The position numbers and the translations under genes were made by a program. Below, one piece after another: positions 34,560 to 46,065 of a stretch of DNA of 64,000 nt (its first letter is position 1; each line of letters begins with the position of its first letter). Source of the stretch: Cyathus striatus (Eukaryota; Basidiomycota; Agaricomycetes; Agaricales; Nidulariaceae); contig JAOVFP010000002.1 in assembly GCA_025738555.1 (NCBI GenBank), forward strand, positions 372,001 to 436,000, written 5' to 3'. Under the pieces are notes generated by a model. The model did no database searches, was not told the origin of the DNA, and worked only from the letters and a program-made list of their open reading frames with translations.

Positions 34560-35186
34560 TTATTATAAAAATTTTGCAAATTATAGTAATATTTGACCCT
34601 TTGAATTGCCCTCCAAGTCTCCGTTTTTTGTGTTATCCCACATACAAAGACTGTTTCCCATGCTTTCTCAATGCATGGAGACTTCAACAATATTTGGTAG
34701 GCCTGTATCATAAGTAATACATACATCATGAAAATCATAAAAAGCAAGTTGTGCACTATATCTTATATCACCAATACTAATGCTAATGAAGACCCTAGTA
34801 CTATTAGTCTATCACTTCTCTGGGTTGATTGACTTAATGATGTGGAATATGTTGAATTTTTGACTCGTATAAGTCAGTATCTACACCATAAAGGCACATT
34901 AACTCACTTTTAGAATATCTATCCATTTATTTTACTGCCCAGGAAGTATTATTGAAGAGTCTGCGCATAGTCAATAAGCGTGGGAAACTAAACTTTACAT
35001 GTGAAATAACGAGAAAAAGAGACTTTTCAGGGGCATATTTTCGTCATAATAGTGTAAACATATCATAGAATGTATATTAATATCAAAAACATAGGAATTA
35101 GCTGAAAAAAACATGAAATGTCTAATGCTACAGCACCCCCAATGCTATGGCAAGCGAACTATGGCATGGTTATTTTTTGATCAAAC
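34560..35186 (-). repeat. Long inverted repeat 2, right arm
   Basis: Reverse complement of 30,811-31,442. Relative to the left arm, several CG dinucleotides are CA/TG here (left ccgtgccgtag, right ccatgccatag). Confidence 0.88.
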
Positions 35187-35596
35187 AGAGTGTCATAAAT
35201 TACGGGTGAAAACCGTACCGTACCCATACTGTATGAACAATTTATTTCGCTCATACAGTATGGCAATATATACCATACTGTACAAGCCGTAACCATTTTG
35301 TACGGTTACGGTTGGCAGCCCTATTATTTAGAGGATGGATGATCAATTTGTGGATAAAGTTCAAGGTCGTCACTCGTGTGCATACATCTATAATCAAGGG
35401 TAACAGCTGTCATCCATTGATACAGCCTTGCTACCACCAGTACTATATATTCTGATTCATATGTACAGCTGAATACTTGCTGGGTAGAGAATGTCAATCG
35501 ATAAAAAGTAAAAACTTAGTTGTCCAACAGTCTGAACTTGGTCTAAATGCTGCGGTGCTACCGGACTGAACAGTGCAACCTTCACATCGATGTCAA

Positions 35597-35670
35597 GGCA
35601 TACAGTACTGCAATATATACCGTACTGTACAAGCTGTAACCATTTTGTACAGTTATGGTTGGCAGCCCTA
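35597..35670 (-). mobile_element. Orphan hAT terminus (remnant)
   Basis: 74 bp closely matching the right end of the 27.45-35.32 kb element (35,250-35,323), including aaccattttgtac and the terminal ggttggcagcccta. No partner end was found nearby, so it is a solo or truncated end of the same family. Confidence 0.75.
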
Positions 35671-35866
35671 GGTTCCATACACTAAAAATTGGTATATCAG
35701 AAAACACTGATCCAGTTACACAATGACATGTGAGTTTAAATAGCCAACATTGACTTGGCACACATCTGCACATATCCATGGAGGTGACATAGATCTGGGT
35801 AAATATGGGGAAAAGGTGCATAGATCAATATAGATGATATATCCACCACTCAACTTATATACCACA

Positions 35867-35946
35867 GGGGCACAATGGCCTAGCAGTTCCATGTGCCTAC
35901 TTCTGGTCTGATCCCAGGAGACTGAGGGTTCAATTCCCTGCCCCCA
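35867..35946 (+). ncRNA. tRNA-like sequence, probable SINE head
   Basis: Acceptor-like ends pair (GGGGCA with TGCCCC). An A-box-like TGGCCTAGCAG and a B-box-like GGTTCAATTCC are correctly ordered, about 55 bp apart, as in tRNAs with a long variable arm or tRNA-derived SINEs. The anticodon stem does not fold convincingly, so it is not a working tRNA. RNA polymerase III transcription is possible. Confidence 0.4.
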
Positions 35947-37770
35947 CATCCAACCAGCAACACTTTAGACACTGGTTGGTTTCTGCCACTACCTCTTACT
36001 CTTAGGCCTACACAGGTCAGCACTTTGTTATATTTAAAATATAACAAACTGGACACAGAATTCAACCTTGTTGAACAGAAACTGTCCTTACCACTACATA
36101 TATGCTCATTGAAACTATGTATTACTATATATGTTACATGGTACATAGTGAGTTACTGTCACCACAGGCAATTGCTTCTATTTCCTTTAATTATATCAAG
36201 AAGATATGATGAAATCAAATATTTTTTATATCTTCTCAATATTATTGATTTTAAAATATTTTTATTATATTTTCATTATATCTTTGTGGGGAGAGAGTAT
36301 AATAATCTAACATTGAATTTGAGATGAGAAAATGCAGGGGTCAAAATTTCATACTCACTGTCAGCTGCATGTATACATACATCATTACTACAACTGTTTC
36401 TCTCTATTGACCTAAAACACAACTAGATTGATGCTTACATGTAACAACAATATCAAGTTGTTCTTCACCCCTATAGAATCATGCACTGCCACTCTATGCT
36501 TCAGACCCTTGACTTGCCCTTGGCATAAGTACTCATTTTGATTATAGAAGCAATTTCCGGCAGTGTGTAGTGACTGATGGTACTACTATGAGATTACTAG
36601 TAAACTATGAGAATTGAAGTACTAGTTAATATATTAATACTATATTTCCTGTAATACTAGGGTTCCTGCAATAGTCTTATAAATTTGAGGGTGTTAACAG
36701 CTCAAATATGAATGATATTCCAATAAGAAAGCTAACAAGATATGAGAGTTGTGACTTTAACTCTGTGGGCATGATACATGCTTACAAATCTTGAAAATAT
36801 GCCAAAAACCGAATATATTGTCTGTCTGTATGCTACCCTGTCTGTGGGGAACAGAAGTACCACATGTCATGTGGTGCTTGCTTTCTTCCTTCCCTACAAC
36901 TAGACTTATATAAATTATAACTATGTGATATGATCAAACTTTGTACAGTAATTATCTTATCTACTTATACATAGCCTGTGCCTATTCTTATCCATCAGTT
37001 CATAGCAGGCCATGACACTAGTGTGCACATGGGTATATTCTAAATATAGTGTAGATGCTATGGACATGCTCCACACACTGGTGCATTATGCTGCACAAGG
37101 CATGTGAAATCACATGTTGATGTTTCTATCTGATGCATTCCATACAGCAATGCACAATACTGTGCAAAGTGTGGATGAGCATTCCCATAGATCTGCACCT
37201 GATGCTTGGCTTAACTGTCAAGTGTTGATGTCTTTGTACTAGCAAATGTTGTCCACAGACCCACCACTTGTAGATATATGTATCTGATCACATGTTCCAT
37301 TGGACTTAGACTCCAAGCATTGCCAATCATTCAATGTGTCAACAGCAGATGTAGGTGCTCTCTATCTGATGGAACTAATATTATAGAAGTGTTTAAACAG
37401 GGTATCCCCCATTCAGGTAAGTCAGTATTTACAAGCTTTCTCCCTTTTGATCTTTTATTGTATTATAGAGTCTTTTCCTTGATATGTATGTATTTTCATA
37501 CTTCAGCTGGCAGTGCAAGACTTAGCTCCAGCTCTCAAACCCAAGATCTTAGAGGTAAGTTTTCACTGTCTGGATTTTATAGTATTTTATTAAATAGTTC
37601 CAAGAGAAAATAATAGCCACCATATCATGACTAAGTAGACTAGTGACAAAATGACAAAGTGTGACTAGGTGGTCTGTGCAATTTTATGCAGTTTGAGATC
37701 CAACCCACTACCCTCTTGCTACCCCTCCTTTCTCCACCTTGCTTCTAGCATCCCTCTCTACTCCCCTTCC
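35947..37770. other. No confident gene
   Basis: AT-rich. Possible plus-strand exon pieces at about 37,290-37,415 (LPIIQCVNSRCRCSLSDGTN) and 37,505-37,555, each followed by GTAAGT, but no family is recognised and they are too short to call. The remainder shows nothing. Confidence 0.35.
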
Positions 37771-37775
37771 ACTCT

Positions 37776-38054
37776 TGTTAGATATTCTGGGTTTCACAGC
37801 CTATGGTCAGACCTTGGTAGGACTTTGGTACTCTTGGTAGGACTTGGGTACCTTTGGTAGGACTTTGGTAACTTAGATAGGACCTTGGTTGGACTTTGAT
37901 AGACAACCTCAGAATATAAACACTCTGTAACTTGGTAGTTATTAACAAGTTTCCTCCCCATCTGTGTCTGTATCTGTGTTTGTGTTTGAGTCTTTGCTCC
38001 ATTATCAACCTCTATTCTCTCATCTATCCCCTTATATTCTTGTTACTTCTGACA
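37776..38054 (+). repeat. Solo LTR 1
   Basis: 279 bp starting TGTTAGATATTC and ending ACTTCTGACA (TG...CA). Contains a promoter-like tatataaacactctg-type box (aatataaacactctgtaactt) shared with LTR 2. Flanks ACTCT (37,771-37,775) and CCTCT (38,055-38,059) match 4 of 5. No internal retroelement region adjoins it. Confidence 0.7.
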
Positions 38055-38309
38055 CCTCTACCCATATTCTGACTATAACAGTTACAAATCAGGATGCAAG
38101 TCCTGTCTATCAACAGTACCCATGTTAGGCTATAAGTATTGAATCCCCAAGCTCATAGTCTCAACAGGCATTGTATGTATGTTTCCCTCTGCCCTACTTT
38201 ATTTTGATTCATTAAATTGATTAATTTCACTTATTTCGTCTAGCTCACCTTCTGGCTGTTAGATATTCAGGGTTGCACAGCTTCTTTGACAGCTGTCACT
38301 TGTCACCTG

Positions 38310-38313
38310 TCAT
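38310..38313. repeat. Left TCAT target duplication of KDZ element
   Basis: TCAT precedes the left terminus; TCAT also follows the right terminus at 42,250-42,253. Four bases could match by chance, so this is suggestive only. Confidence 0.45.
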
Positions 38314-38336
38314 CAGTACTTTACGCTCCCCCCCCC

Positions 38337-38575
38337 AGTCCGTCCGGACTCAATATAGTCCAGATAGTCCGGGTGGAGTCCGGCGGAGTCCTGATGGAAT
38401 CTGGTGGAGTCCAGGTGGAGTCCAGGTGGAGTCCAGTGAAGTCCGGCGGAGTCCGGGTGGAGTCCGGATGGAGTTCTGATGGAATAGATATTGTCCTGAT
38501 GACATCCTGCTGGAATATAAGAAGTCCTGATGGAGTCCTGGTGGAGTCCTGATGGACTTTGTATTTTTTAAAGTA
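38337..38575 (+). repeat. Left subterminal GGAGTCC array
   Basis: About 15 tandem-like units of the form gtccgggtggagtcc or gtcctgatggagtcc, period roughly 10-24 bp. They resemble the arrays at 41,935-42,215 and 60,178-60,530, and are candidate transposase-binding sites. Confidence 0.85.
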
Positions 38576-38576
38576 A

Positions 38577-38935
38577 GTTCTGTTTAAGACTCCAGGTGTA
38601 TTTTCCCACACCTATTGATAACATACTATCTCACTACTACATCTTTGCTACTACTACTATTCTTTACTACATTTTCCCACACTCTTCAGTACATGCTACC
38701 ACTACTATTCTTTACTACATTTGTTCTGTTTAAGACTCCAGGTGTATTTTCCCACACCTATTGATAACATACTATCTCACTACTACATCTTTGCTACCAC
38801 TACTATTCTTTACTACATTTTCCCACACTCTTCAGTACATGCTACCACTACTATTCTTTACTACATTTTCCCACACCCTTCAGTACATGCTATCACTACT
38901 ACTCTTTACTACATTTTCCCACACCCTTCAGTACT
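38577..38935 (+). repeat. 146-bp tandem duplication plus short ACTACATTTTCCCACAC repeats
   Basis: gttctgtttaagactccagg starts at 38,577 and again at 38,723. Each unit holds tactacattttcccacac steps that continue singly to about 38,935 and more loosely to 39,110. Confidence 0.85.
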
Positions 38936-39116
38936 GATAGCATACTATCTCCCTACCACATCTTCCTATGCCTCTTCTACAATATTTTCCCACACCTATT
39001 ATTCTCCTACCAGATATCTCTGTACTACATTTGTACCACATTTTCTGACACATCTTCTACCATATTTCCCACACCTATTATTTCTGATGCCTCTTCTACC
39101 ACATCTTCCAATGCTT

Positions 39117-41326
39117 CTACAACAGACCATCATCATGTTCAAAATCTTCACTAATAATACTAAAGTTTTGGCTGTTCTGCCGTTTTATTACTTGTTGAGT
39201 ATGATAAAAGATCATAGAATGTATGAACCAATTAAAGTTGCTTGGAGTCATACGTTTCATAATAGATTCAAACCCACCAAGCCATGAATTTAGTTGTTCA
39301 CAGGCTTGTGTATTGAATGCTCGTTTGTGATATCTTTCACCATTTCTGTCTTGTGCAATATAAACAAGGTTTGGTGCAGAACCATCTTGTGGTGCTGGAT
39401 TACACCACTTTCTACAAAGATAATCATCTGAGCGGTGATTTGTATAGTGATAGCCATCTACTACAAAGCAGCTACTTTTAAACCAATCTACCCAACTTCC
39501 ATTTGCAACTGCTGTTCGAAGAAGTTTACATGCCTTATCAATACATATATAATCTGGTCTTAATTCTTCATCAGGAAAAACATCTTCTAAGAACTTAAGT
39601 ATATTGGTTGTTGACTCCGACTTCACAAACTTTGTCCATGCAATTACAGCACCACATGGAGCACATATTGTTTCTACACAATAATAGCGAGAGGCACTAA
39701 AATAATGAGATTTCTTTGGAATATTGGTATCTGACTCATCATGAGGCTGCTGAACACGTCTTCCTCGGTTTTTATTCCAAGGTGGATTTTCAGCTGGTTT
39801 GTGAAGCATTCTTTATGCACCATTTAAATAATCTGAACTATGTTCTAAATTATATTTACGCCACATTTCCTGGTGCTCATTGCAAGCTTGTGTATTTTCT
39901 ATCTTTTGATTTTGACAGTCACAAACACGACATCTTGCTCCAAATTCTTGGTTGTGAACATCACAAAATACACCTCCTCTATGGTTTACAAGAGTATTGG
40001 AACAATTGTCATATGCACAGTGCTTAAAATATGTATTAGTATAATATTGTTTAGTTTTAGTTGTGCATTACCTGTGGTCCCATAACAATCCCATCAATTA
40101 CTACCATTTTAACTGTTGCACTCTCATTTGGTAGTGAGTCTTGAGTTTCTCTATAAGGCTGTGTACACTCTAAGCAGCTGTGATTATGTGATGCACGTAC
40201 TTTTCCATTTTCACCTAACCTTGCAAATGCTTCTTCTGTTAATCCAGTAATTGAAAGTCCATCAAGACTAATAAAATTAACACCAGATCCTGCAGAAACC
40301 ATGCGTATTGATTCATGTATAAAAGCCTCCCAGACTTGTCTTCAGCTTATTTCCTTTCCATTTCCAAAACTGTTGTTCCAATATTCCATATATGCTGCAG
40401 CAGATGCATGAAAGCTATATATACCATTCAGAACACCTTGAGAAAATGCCCTATCTACCCATAGTTTTTTTCCTACTTTCAGATATTTAGCAGAGTTTAA
40501 ATGAACCATATAATATCCCTGTTTTTCATCATAGGCTCGTTCATGTTCTGCAGAATATAATGTTTTACATTTTTCACAAACACCTGATACTACATAAGCA
40601 TGTTCAAATATTTTTGAGCCTTTAATTAATGTTGCTTTAGGTACATCTCTAACTTTAGTATGCACATGTAGTGCCCGTCCTTTACAGCTCCGTGTCTCAC
40701 ACTCTGCAGCTATAGGACATATTATATGAACAGGATCAATACTAGCATGAGATACAGGTTTCAGTTGACCTTCAAAAACTTTCCTCTCCTGATTGAAAGG
40801 ATACAAGTTCAGAAGTCTTGCCATTTCATTTAATTTAGTGCCTAACAAAATAGATCTGCCTGTTCGAGTTGTGTGTTCATTAATTTCATAATCTTCAAAG
40901 AGATCATCTGAGTCCATGCCAATTTTTTCCTGAATAGCTCTAGCCAGTAATCTAATCCATGCAGTTGCATCAACATTTTTTTCTCCTGTTAACTTTGCAT
41001 TCTGCTGTCTTGCATGAAGACTCAACAAATCAACATTATCAATCATAGAGAACAATATAACCAATGTGGCAGAGAGTGTGATATTGGAACCAAAATTTGA
41101 CAGAATAAATTTACTGAATACATCAAATGTGATGTTAGGAAATGATTGTTCTCCTGCTGCAAGTACTGGTTGAATAAAAATAAATAGAACTAGTATTGCA
41201 CTTGGGAGCTATTGAAATAGCCAAATTATTAATAACCAGAATAAAATATGTTGAGTGATTTCTGGCATGAATATAGCCCATATACAGGTTAAGCACCACA
41301 GATATGTCTCAAAGGTTACCATCCAA
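39117..41326 (-). pseudogene. CxC5-CxC6-KDZ transposase gene, copy 1, with three nonsense codons
   Basis: The first visible exon begins after a TTTTCAG acceptor (41,326) with hydrophobic segments (HILFWLLIIWLFQ). The CxC5 part at about 40,345-41,150 includes CPIAAECETRSCKG and SGVCEKCKTLY. RQVWEAFIHESIRMVSA leads to CLECTQ; after an intron near 40,025-40,075 the CxC6 part reads CAYDNC, FCDVHNQ, CRVCDC, ACNEHQEMWRKY. The KDZ catalytic region (39,117-39,810) shows D in YICIDKAC, D in FVVDGYHY and E in QACEQLNSWLGGFESIMKRM. KDZ enzymes are cut-and-paste transposases of basidiomycetes; CxC domains are their cysteine-rich partners. TAG at 41,209, TGA at 40,342 and TAA at 39,813 break the frame; copy 2 has TGG and CAA at the first and third sites. 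Confidence 0.8.
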
Positions 41327-41344
41327 CTGAAAAATCATATTGTA

Positions 41345-41935
41345 AACTATTACAATTTGAAGGAGCGAGCGAGTGAGGGAAGAGGGAAGAGGGAAGAGCG
41401 ATACTTACCTATACCGTGTATGCGCTCACACACACACCCTCCCTTTCCACTATGGCGCCTGTGCCATTACCGCGCGTTATCGATCTTGAAGGAAATCGAT
41501 TGTTGCCTGCTAAGTGTTGGTGAGGCGACGACGTGGGAAGGGGGCTTGAGGCGACGACTTGAGAGGCTTGGGGTAACGACGTGGGAGGGGGCTTGAGGTG
41601 ACGACGTGGGAATGGAGCTTGAGGCGAAGGCACTGACATGGGAAGGTGAGGCAATGACATGTGAGAGAAAGAGAGAGTGCGGTGGGAAAAACTACATGCT
41701 GTTTTAGGAAAGTGAGATATATGGCTAATATAACTTACTGACTTAAGAAAATATAAGACCATTTGGTGTATCGGTATTGCATACGATTTCAGTGTGCACG
41801 TGACTTGTCCCTACGTTGCTGGTTCGATTCACGCTGGTTGTAAAGTTTTTACTATAGAATATTAAAGGTAACTAACTAGTAATAATAAGTAACTAGTAAT
41901 AATAAGTAACTAGTAATAGTGGGTACTTGTAAGTC
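41345..41935. repeat. Short tandem repeats upstream of KDZ gene
   Basis: Includes agagggaag steps (41,375-41,400), four or five units of about 27 bp with cttgaggcgacgacgtggga (41,520-41,640), and taactagtaataataag three times (41,870-41,930). No gene. Confidence 0.8.
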
Positions 41936-42225
41936 CGTGTCCACCTAGTCCAACTGGAGTCCAGGTGAGTTCCGAACAGATTTAGTCCGCCGGAATTCCT
42001 GCTAAACTTGCCGGACTCCAGCTAATGAAAGCATTCCTGGCGGACTCCAGGTGGACTCCAGTTGGACTGGAACCGGACTGGATTTGGAAAATTGGGTGGA
42101 CTCACAGCGAAAATGTGTCCGCCTGGAGTCCAGCTGGAATCCACGGACTATCTGGAAAATCCTTGAAGTCCGTCCGGATAGTCCGTGGAATCCACAGAGT
42201 CCATCCGGAGTCCGAACGGAATGGG
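41936..42225 (-). repeat. Right subterminal GGACTCC array
   Basis: Repeated ctggagtccagctgga/ggactccaggtggactcc motifs, inverted with respect to the left array, running into the right terminal inverted repeat. Confidence 0.8.
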
Positions 42226-42523
42226 GGGGCGAGCATAAAGACCTCCCTGTCATACTTGACAGTTCTGTGATTGACAGATACTTGATTGACAGATTGACAG
42301 CTGTCAGTTACCTTAGTTACAGGACCTTGATTGGACTTTGGTAGACACACCCAGTATATAAACACTCTGTAACTTGATAGTTGTGAACAAGTTTCCTCCC
42401 CATCTTGTGTCTGTGTCAGTGTTTGTGTCTGAGTTATTTGCTCTCTCATCACCCTCCTTGCTCCTTTATTACTTTCTATCCTCTCAACCACCCTCCTTTA
42501 TTCTTGTTACTTCTGACACTGGG

Positions 42524-43560
42524 ACCCTGAGGAATGCAACATGGGAAGGAGGGGTGTTGTGGAGGGAGTAGTTAGTATACTGGTATAACCCAGTACTATA
42601 CTTATAATTTGATTTACCTTGTTTCATTATTATTTATCTTTAATGGCCTACTTTTACTTACTCTAACCTTCTATTTTATCATTTATATTTTCTTACTTTG
42701 GTTCTATGACATGCTGTGCAAACAGTGCATTCAAATTCCTGTGTTTTTGTTCTTGGGTGTGGACTTAGAGACACAGTGTTGCTTTGCCAAATATTGGGAA
42801 GCTGATGCCAAACAACATGTAACACACATATGCACGGTCATGTCTCACCTATGCTACAATGTGTTCTACTTACTGTTTTCTATATTACCTACTGCTTTTA
42901 TGTTGTTCTCATGTCCTCTAGGCTTCCTGTATGTGTCTTCAAGGCCTGTCAAGATGACATTCAGACTCTCTGGGCACTATGTGCCCTTCAGACTGCTCAA
43001 GAAGCTAGGGCTTAGGGTTTCACACCCTTTCAAGACCCCTTTTTCATCTTCAAGCTTATCATCTTGTCCTCAAGACTGGTGTTACATCTATCAAGATATG
43101 GTGACTGGGTCTTTACCCTCATTGTGTGACACTCCAATCGGTGGCACATGGTCCAGGGTGGGTAGTGTTCCAGACAGGTTCCAATTTTATGATTAGAAGG
43201 GTACACTATTCACTTACATGGGGTACCATATTGGTGTTAGGCTTCACATCATGAATGTAGCCAGTCACCAGATCAAAACTATGTTGTTAAATAACCACCA
43301 CTTAGATATGGGAGGATGAGTAAAGACTACCCAAATAAAAATTGTTTGTGTCTGTTGACATGTACCCTAGAAAAGATTCACACAATGTTGTGATAATACC
43401 ACTACTTTTGGTTGTGTCATAGTCAAATCTTTGATGGGGTGTGATTAACGCTACATAATTATTTTGTAATTAATACATCAACAGAAAGAGGTTGGTGGTG
43501 GATATTCATCTGGGCATCATCTTGATGTATTGCACTTCTTTTGACATTTCAGGATTTCAA
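42524..43560. other. Interval with one hydrophobic open frame
   Basis: A 195-aa plus-strand frame at 42,609-43,196 begins with two hydrophobic stretches (LVSLLFIFNGLLLLTLTFYF, IIYIFLLWFYDML) but matches nothing I know, and its composition follows the T-rich DNA. I would not call it a gene without transcript evidence. The rest shows nothing. Confidence 0.3.
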
Positions 43561-43574
43561 CTCATTGCTTTCCT

Positions 43575-46065
43575 AAATGCATAGAACAATATGTTAGATG
43601 TTGTGTAACAAACACAAGATGGCGAATCATGAAGGGATCAACCCAAATTGGGTTCATTCTCTTTGGTTAGAATGGTTTCTAAAAAAAAATGACAGGTTTA
43701 AGGTTGCAATATTATCACGGCATTTAGTCAGGTCCTACAACACTTTTAAATTATGTCATGAAAAATTTGGTAACTATTTCACAACATTTAGTTGTGTCTT
43801 ACACTGCTATTGAATGGCATGATATTGTCACTACTTCATAATTTTGCAGTTTAGATCTATAGTAGTACTGTCTGCACATGGGAATTTCTCTGGGAACAGG
43901 GCAGACATATTGCATATGTGATGTATCTCAGAATGGTATGTACATGGTTAAAAATATGAAGGATACATTTTAGAATTAAGTCAGATGTCATTGAAATAAA
44001 ACAAGATGGCATAGAGTGATGGGATCTGCCCAAATCAGGATTGTTTTGATGGGTTGGTTTGTATTCAAAAAAAAATATGTATGCAATGTTGTGATGATGT
44101 CACAATGTTTAGCCATGTCCAGGACAATAAATTAATCTTGTGAATATATTATGACCTGATCTAATTGTGGGTGTTGTGGGTATTAAACAATATGGTGTAG
44201 AGTGATGGGATCGATCCAAATTGGTATGTTTTGATTGGTTAGTATGTTTTCATAAAGTAGATGCACACAATGTTGTACCCATTTCACAACACTTAGTTGC
44301 ATCTTATACAGCTGTTGAATGGTGTGATATTATCACCACTTGATAATATTGCAATTGTGATGTTAGCTAGCACTGTCTAAGCGTGTGAATTTACATGAAC
44401 ACATGCTCATTGCCTTGAATTATTGTTAGCACCTCAGAATTACACTTTCATGAATGAGAAGGTGCAGGATACCCTCTAGAAATATGTTAGATATTGTGGA
44501 AATCAATCGAGATGTGATTAGTGATGGGATCTACCTTAATCGGATTTGTTTTGATGCATGGGTATTTTTCTTAAAATAGATGCATGCAATGTTGTGTCCA
44601 TTCCACAACATTTAGTCATGTCTTATGCAGCTGTTGAATGCCATGATATTATCACTACTTGATAATATTGCAATTGTGATGTTAGCTGGCACTGTTGAAG
44701 CGTGGGAATTAACATGAACATAGGCTTATTGCATTGAATTATTGTTAGCACCTCAGAATTATATGTTCATGAATGGGAAGACACAGAATATTTTATAGAA
44801 ATACAGTAGAGATGGTCATAATGAATAATGTAATAATGAATAAAATCTCATAATGAATACAAACTTGTGAAAACCAACTTGGTATGCAGTGTTTTATTCA
44901 TCAATTTTCATGGTGAATAATGCATGGAGTTTTTAATGAGTTATGCATTATGAGGTGGTAGAATAATCAAGAAAAATCATTATTCAAGTGGAATTTCACT
45001 GCTATCTGATCAGCCTGTGTTACCAGTTTGCACATTTTATATTTCTAAAGCAATCCAGGGCTATAAATATTATTTTTCTAGGTATTTCAACTAATTTCCA
45101 CATTGCTCATTTATTGTGTACATTACAGTATGTGTAAGTTCCTGCATTTCTGTTTGCTCTATTATATATTCATCCCATATTCAATCACTAAGTCATGAAC
45201 ATACCTTGTATTTCTGCCTTGCTATACACAAGTGTAAGTTGTAGAAGATATTGAGAAACTATGCAGCCCACTCACAATGAATGTCTTATCTTCTTCCAGC
45301 CAGTGATAACCATCATCTTTCTTGGTGTTGGAAAGGTACTCATAACATTGGTACATCATGCTGGAGTAGGAGCATGTTACTATTGCAATAATTGTATTAG
45401 TTGTAGCAAAGTCAATGCAAAGTAGTCACCAGGGTGTCACACAATTGGCAGAGGTCACATAATGTCACACTGTGTGACAGCTTGCAGTAGTGAATGAATG
45501 CTCATAATGAATAAGGAAATCCCACAACCAATCTTATTCATTATGACAATGTCTACTGTACATTATATATTGTGGAAATCGAATGAGATGGTGATGAGTG
45601 ATGGGATCTACCTTAATCAGATTTGTTTTGATGCATGGGTATGTTTCTAAAAATAGATGCATGCAATGTTGTGGAATGGACACAACATTTAGTCACGTCT
45701 TACGCAGCTGTTGAATACTGTGATATTGTCACCACTTTATAATATTGCAATTGTGATGTTAGCTAGTGCTGTCAAAGCGTGGGAATTTACATGAGCGCAG
45801 GCTTATTGCATTGAATTATTGTTAGCACCACACAATTACATGCTCATGAATGGGAAGACACAGGATATTTTTTAGTGATACATTTGATATCATGGAAATC
45901 AAACGAGATGATGATGAGTGATGGGATTTACCCAAATCAGGTTAGCTTTGATGTGATGGTATGTTTTCTTAAAATAGATGCATGCAATGTTGTGATGATG
46001 TCATGATGTTTGGCTGTATCAAGGATGATGAATTACTCTTGTGAATATTTCATGATCAAATATAA
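43575..46065 (+). repeat. Satellite-like 310-340-bp repeat, about six diverged units
   Basis: Units share: tgttagatattgtggaaatc, gatgggatctaccttaatc, gatgcatgcaatgttgtg, ctgttgaatgccatgatatt, gatgttagctagcactgt, aagcgtgggaatttacatga. Units start near 43,590, 43,980, 44,180, 44,485, 45,565 and 45,885; some are incomplete. A MITE interrupts the array at 44,804-45,558. Confidence 0.8.
44804..45558. mobile_element. pogo-like MITE, 755 bp, TIR CAGTAGA..., TA target
   Basis: Left end tacagtagagatggtcataa followed by tgaataa; right end, read inward, tacagtagacattgtcataa followed by tgaataa. TA flanks both sides. Removing it restores the satellite unit (agaaata joined to cattatatattgtgg). CAGTAGA termini and TA duplication are typical of pogo/Tc1-mariner derivatives. 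No transposase. Confidence 0.85.

Larger units (their letters stand above)
27451..35323. mobile_element. hAT-type DNA transposon, 7.9 kb, TIR TAGGGCTGCCAACCGTA
   Basis: Left end TAGGGCTGCCAACCGTACC; right end, read inward, TAGGGCTGCCAACCGTAACC. TTATTTAG is duplicated exactly on both sides. TAGGG termini with an 8-bp duplication are the hAT hallmark. Subterminal DNA on both ends is packed with ACCGTA/TACGGT motifs in both orientations. A minus-strand gene fragment sits just inside the left end. The rest holds two long inverted repeats, nested dispersed repeats and a 200-bp tandem array, but no complete transposase that I can recognise. Confidence 0.88.
38314..42249 (-). mobile_element. KDZ-type DNA transposon, copy 1, 3.9 kb, nested in solo LTR
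   Basis: Left terminus CAGTACTTTACGCTC then a run of nine C; right terminus, read inward, CAGGGAGGTCTTTATGCTC then CGCCCCCCC. Similarity continues into TCCGTYCGGACTC. Copy 2 at 60,153 has the same start (CAGTACTTTACACTCCCC), so the end is well defined. Inside are subterminal arrays of GGAGTCC/GGACTCC motifs on both sides, tandem repeats, and one minus-strand gene with a CxC5-CxC6-KDZ layout. TCAT flanks both ends. Together with the interrupted LTR this supports a mobile unit. Confidence 0.8.
38257..42518 (+). repeat. Solo LTR 2, split by the KDZ element (pieces 38,257-38,313 and 42,254-42,518)
   Basis: The left piece begins TGTTAGATATTCAGGGTTGC, like LTR 1. The right piece carries tatataaacactctgtaact, aacaagtttcctccccatc and ends ACTTCTGACA, like LTR 1. 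Flanks are CTGGC (38,252-38,256) and CTGGG (42,519-42,523), 4 of 5. The break lies in a tgacagctgtca-rich segment and is filled by a 3.9-kb transposon. Confidence 0.75.

Noticed and set aside
37776..42518. LTR 1 and LTR 2 as the two LTRs of one retrotransposon
   Set aside because: They are only 202 bp apart before the KDZ insertion, each has its own near-matching 5-bp flanks, and no retroelement coding lies between them.
42609..43196. 195-aa hydrophobic ORF as a membrane protein gene
   Set aside because: No motif, composition follows the T-rich DNA, and there is no splice or homology support.
43575..46065. Centromeric satellite
   Set aside because: Only about six diverged units are present and dispersed genes lie on both sides; too little to suggest a centromere.
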